Positions 56,854 to 59,930 of a stretch of DNA of 59,930 nt are shown one piece after another. Numbering within the stretch: the stretch's first letter is position 1; the number at the start of each line of letters is the position of its first letter. The stretch is taken from contig BAAFSQ010000030.1 in the NCBI GenBank assembly GCA_054661495.1, positions 1 to 59,930 on the forward strand. Direction: 5' to 3'. The DNA is from Zygophlyctis sp. KS116 (Eukaryota; Chytridiomycota). Both the position numbers and the translations under genes were made by a program. The notes under the pieces are model-generated. The model had not been told where the DNA came from. It made no database searches and worked only from the letters and a program-made list of their open reading frames with translations.

Positions 56854-59800
56854 TTAGTATGCAAGATTGCTTCTTAAAGGTAGCAGTTTATCTGCTTTTA
56901 TAAACAGACCGTGAGATTCAGGGCATTCAAAGTAACGCACATTCTTGAATATGCCATTATGTTTCCCCACTAAAATTAGCTTTAAGACTCTTACATGGAC
57001 GATCCAATGCTATTCCGCACCACATGTAATCGTACGTATCAAAATTACCAAAATATTCTAAATACCCTGACTTTAGATTTTATAAAACACACCTAGACAT
57101 CTCTGGTCGTTTAACAAAACACAAACTCGATCTCCAATAGATAGTCCAGCTCTTTTAGTGTTTGGTGCTGTTTGAGGACGGCTTACTACTCTAACACTGG
57201 ATTCATTACTTGAACTGGTGTGTTTTGAAAACGAATCTTGTGCTGAATGAGGACGATCTTTCGATTAATATTTAGGATGATACCATTATACAATAAAGGT
57301 GGGTGCAACGCAAATGAGTCTGTTGCTCGGGAAGGAGTCATGATAAGGCCACTAGCAGATTTAATGAACGGCTGTCTTGCAAGTTGCGGGAAATACTTAG
57401 CCTAATGTAAGATTAATATATGGTACCTCTATACTAGGATCTAACTGAGGGTTACGCTGATATTTAAGAAGTTTAATCCGATGCTTCAATAGACCAATTT
57501 GAATTTGGAAATTCTATGATATTAAAAAAGTATTTCAACCTTTTTCTGCTGAGATAATAATGTTCGTGATAGATCATTCCTAGGATGGTCCATCAAATGC
57601 TTTTTAGAAGTATGTTTCTAAAGTTAATACACCACATGTAATACCGTATCTTCATCATTCAGTGTTTTGTCTTTGACCAGGAAAGATTTACCAATATTAC
57701 AATCATTTTTTTTGCTTATTTTTAGTTGGTCGCGCTTAACAGTTGTATTGGCTTCAGAAAATAAAACCCTCTGCTTTTTATTTCCTGCAGATTTCTCTTT
57801 GACGTTTCTAGAGTTATTTTCCGTAATTTCTGTTTGAATTTCCCCAACACTAGGATTATTATCATTTAAAGAGTTTTCTTTAAAATCTACATCATTTTGA
57901 TTCTTAGAATATGAGTAGATCTCTTTGGGATCGTCTTGGCAAGTGCTGTATCTCGAATTGATATCATTTAAATCGTTTTCTTCCAATTTCAGTTGTTCGT
58001 TGTTAATTAAAGAAACTGCAGGTGAAAAGCTTTCTTCAAAACTTTTTTTGAAATCAGCATCCTTTTGGATAGTTTCAAAATCATCTTTGTATTCATTTTT
58101 TTCTTGCAGTAGGTCGTTGGAGGAATCTTCTTCCAAATTTGCATTATTTGAATTCTGAACATCGCATTGAGGTGGGGAATCGCTGATTTCGTTTTGATTT
58201 TCTTGAGTCATTTTAGTAGTGTCTATATAATTCGCAATATTTTTTACACTTTCATTCTTCGAAAAAGTTTTCAGTATGCTTTTTTTTTCTACTAAATCTG
58301 ACGATTTGATAAGCGATAGTTTTTTTAGCTGCTTTTCTCTAATTTCCTTTCTGCTATCCAACTTCTCCTTTTTGGATCGTAAATCAGGCGATTTAATTTT
58401 CGCAAATTGTTCAATAATTGCGCTCCTGATTTTTCCAATCTCATTGATTAGGTTCTTCTTCTCCTGAAGCTTGGGACTAGTTATAGATGCTGCTAATTGG
58501 TTAATTTTTTCCATCCTTTCAGTTCTATGTTGATCCATAGCAATTTTTCTCTTTTGGAGATCAGGCGAATATATCTTAACTCTAGTGTGACTCTCGAGAT
58601 TATTAATCATTTCGGAATCATCAGAATAATTTTTTACATTTGAAGCTGCAGATAAAATGGCACTTTCTAAATTGTTCAAAGATGTTTCTGCATTTGTTAT
58701 TGCCTCGCTTCTAGATTCAAATACAGCAGCAGCCTTTCCTATATCATAATCTAGATTTTCATTCGGACTCGTTACTATTTTCAGATCATTTTCTGGATTT
58801 TCAGCTAGAATATCAGATAATTTTCCAAGAGACTTTTGGGCTTCTAGCAAAGCATATTTTACTGTATCTCTTATTATTTCATCATTATCATCGCCTGAGT
58901 CATCCGCACGTCGGGCATCTTGCAAAGCTTCAACAGCCTGGTTCAACGCTAAAATGCTTTCAGATTTATTTGAATTTAAATGAGCGTCGTTATATGAGGA
59001 ATTCACGGGCTCTGATCTTACCCCATTTATTTCATCCAAAAGAGCATTATGAGCAGTATCTACCGCTTCAGAAGCCACAGATAAAGCCAATTGACTTCTC
59101 AAGGAGTTTTCATTAATCTGATTATTATCCGCTGAGCTATTGACATTTTTTGAAACCTTTGCTGTAATTCCAATTTTTTGATTTTCTTTCTTCCTTTTAA
59201 TCGAATCTTTTTTATTTTGAAGCTCAGGCGATTTGATGAAAGAAATCTGTTTAATTTTGGCATTCCTATTTTCTTTTGATTCCTGCAATTTATTCTTTTT
59301 ACTTTGTATTTCTGATGGAGTAATCATGGACGCCTTTTTTATCTTTAATTCTCTAATGACTTTCTTATCTTCTAATTTTTTTTTCTTTTCTTGAAGTAGC
59401 GGAGTAGTTATATTACGGAAACCTTGTTTTTTTTGTGCCTTTGATTGAGATTTTAGCTCATCCCCATATTGGTTTGATTTCAATAAGGATCCATGGCTGG
59501 AAGTTTTCTTCTCTATATTCTTCGATACCAAATTCTGTACAGATCTGGAATGTGCCTTTGGCGATGATTTTGATAATGCGTCTCGGCTTAAGTTCCGTTC
59601 AGATCCATGCTGTAACTTTGGCGACGCTTTAGATAATGCGTCTCGGCTAGCCAAAGCAGAAGAATATCCATTCTCAATTGCATCGTTGGCAATTTGAAGA
59701 GCTAAGGCACTCTGATCTATTTTTTGATTCGAAATGCCTGATGATTCGAGAGCCAAATCTGAATAACTTTTCTTCTCCTCTGATACCAAATTCTGTACAG

Positions 59801-59930
59801 ATCTGGATTGTGCCTTTGGCGATGATTTTGATAATACGTCTCGGCTTAAGTTCCGTTCAGATCCATGCTGTAACTTTGGCGACGCTTTAGATAATGCGTC
59901 TCGGCTAGCCAAAGCAGAAGAATATCCATT
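56854..59930 (-). CDS. Large repeat-rich CAP-Gly microtubule-binding protein, N-terminus outside the window
   Basis: At least seven exons in view (introns of 25-27 nt), about 970 residues visible. A long Ser/Lys/Glu-rich helical region leads to a C-terminal CAP-Gly domain: LSIGDRVCVLL, YLEYFGNFDTYDYMWCGIAL, DRPLGKHNGIFKNVRYFECP and HGLFI, with the GKHNG groove that binds EEY tails of tubulin or EB proteins. The central part carries seven or so copies of a 29-residue unit, I-x-[ST]-P-x-L-Q-x-KK, and an 86-residue tandem duplication at the window edge. The C-terminal position of the domain recalls CEP350/CLIP-type centrosome or flagellum-base proteins, but the repeats match no family I know. 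Confidence 0.85.
59559..59930. repeat. 258-bp direct tandem duplication inside the CAP-Gly gene
   Basis: Bases around 59559-59672 recur 258 bp further right (59817-59930) with only a few changes; for example the same GCGTCTCGGCTAGCC occurs at 59638 and 59896. The period equals 86 codons, so the reading frame is kept. It holds two SRDALSK-x-SPK subunits of about 22 residues. The second copy is cut by the window edge, so more copies may lie outside. Confidence 0.9.

Overview
The window is about 60 kb of an AT-rich, extremely compact nuclear genome using the standard genetic code; TAA, TAG and TGA all end recognisable proteins. I find about 40 protein genes, no rRNA or tRNA gene, no transposon and no CRISPR array. 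Nearly every long gene is cut by tiny GT..AG introns, mostly 23-32 nt. Joining exons across about 100 of them restores family alignments. Intergenic gaps are often 10-150 bp and several neighbouring coding sequences overlap.

The gene content points to a flagellated unicellular opisthokont, probably an early-branching fungus-like lineage (chytrid, aphelid, rozellid or sanchytrid grade). Flagellar genes are present: B9D2 of the transition zone and CFAP58 of the axoneme. Beside them sit fungal-style genes: a septin, a Bud4/anillin-type PH protein, an external NADH dehydrogenase, a FUN19-like SWIRM protein and a secreted Thr-rich protein with a GPI-type tail. The lineage is an inference; no marker in the window settles it.

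Layout. 1-9 kb: cohesin SCC3, splicing factor SYF1 and, divergently, ORC3 behind E2F-like sites. 9-15 kb: p24 cargo receptor, citramalyl-CoA-lyase-like enzyme, SWIRM protein overlapping NTAQ1, and HSP110 with a six-unit heat-shock element. 15-23 kb: a helical protein, the GPI-type protein with a duplicated exon, PEX11, ATG3, an F-box protein, B9D2 and a tetraspanin. 23-31 kb: Bud4/anillin-like protein, transgelin, an unknown protein, mitochondrial thioredoxin, septin, SDHAF2 and RAE1. 31-40 kb: CFAP58, a coiled-coil protein, a RhoGEF and MED7. 40-47 kb: RPL10, NADH dehydrogenase, prohibitin, a mitochondrial protein, RPL18 and peroxisomal carnitine acetyltransferase. 47-60 kb: zinc finger, HAT1, ABCG transporter, SKI8, aspartate aminotransferase, a frameshifted WrbA-like gene, DCP2, a two-RRM protein and a large repeat-rich CAP-Gly protein running off the right edge.

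The genes are ordinary eukaryotic housekeeping genes, not an operon. Functional themes are S-phase and cohesion (ORC3, SCC3), RNA processing and decay (SYF1, RAE1, SKI8, DCP2), cytokinesis and cortex (septin, Bud4-like, RhoGEF, transgelin), flagellum and microtubules (B9D2, CFAP58, CAP-Gly), and mitochondria and peroxisomes. The most notable features are the minimal introns, the overlapping gene ends, the duplicated symmetric exon, the 29-residue repeat of the CAP-Gly protein and several well-formed promoter motifs.
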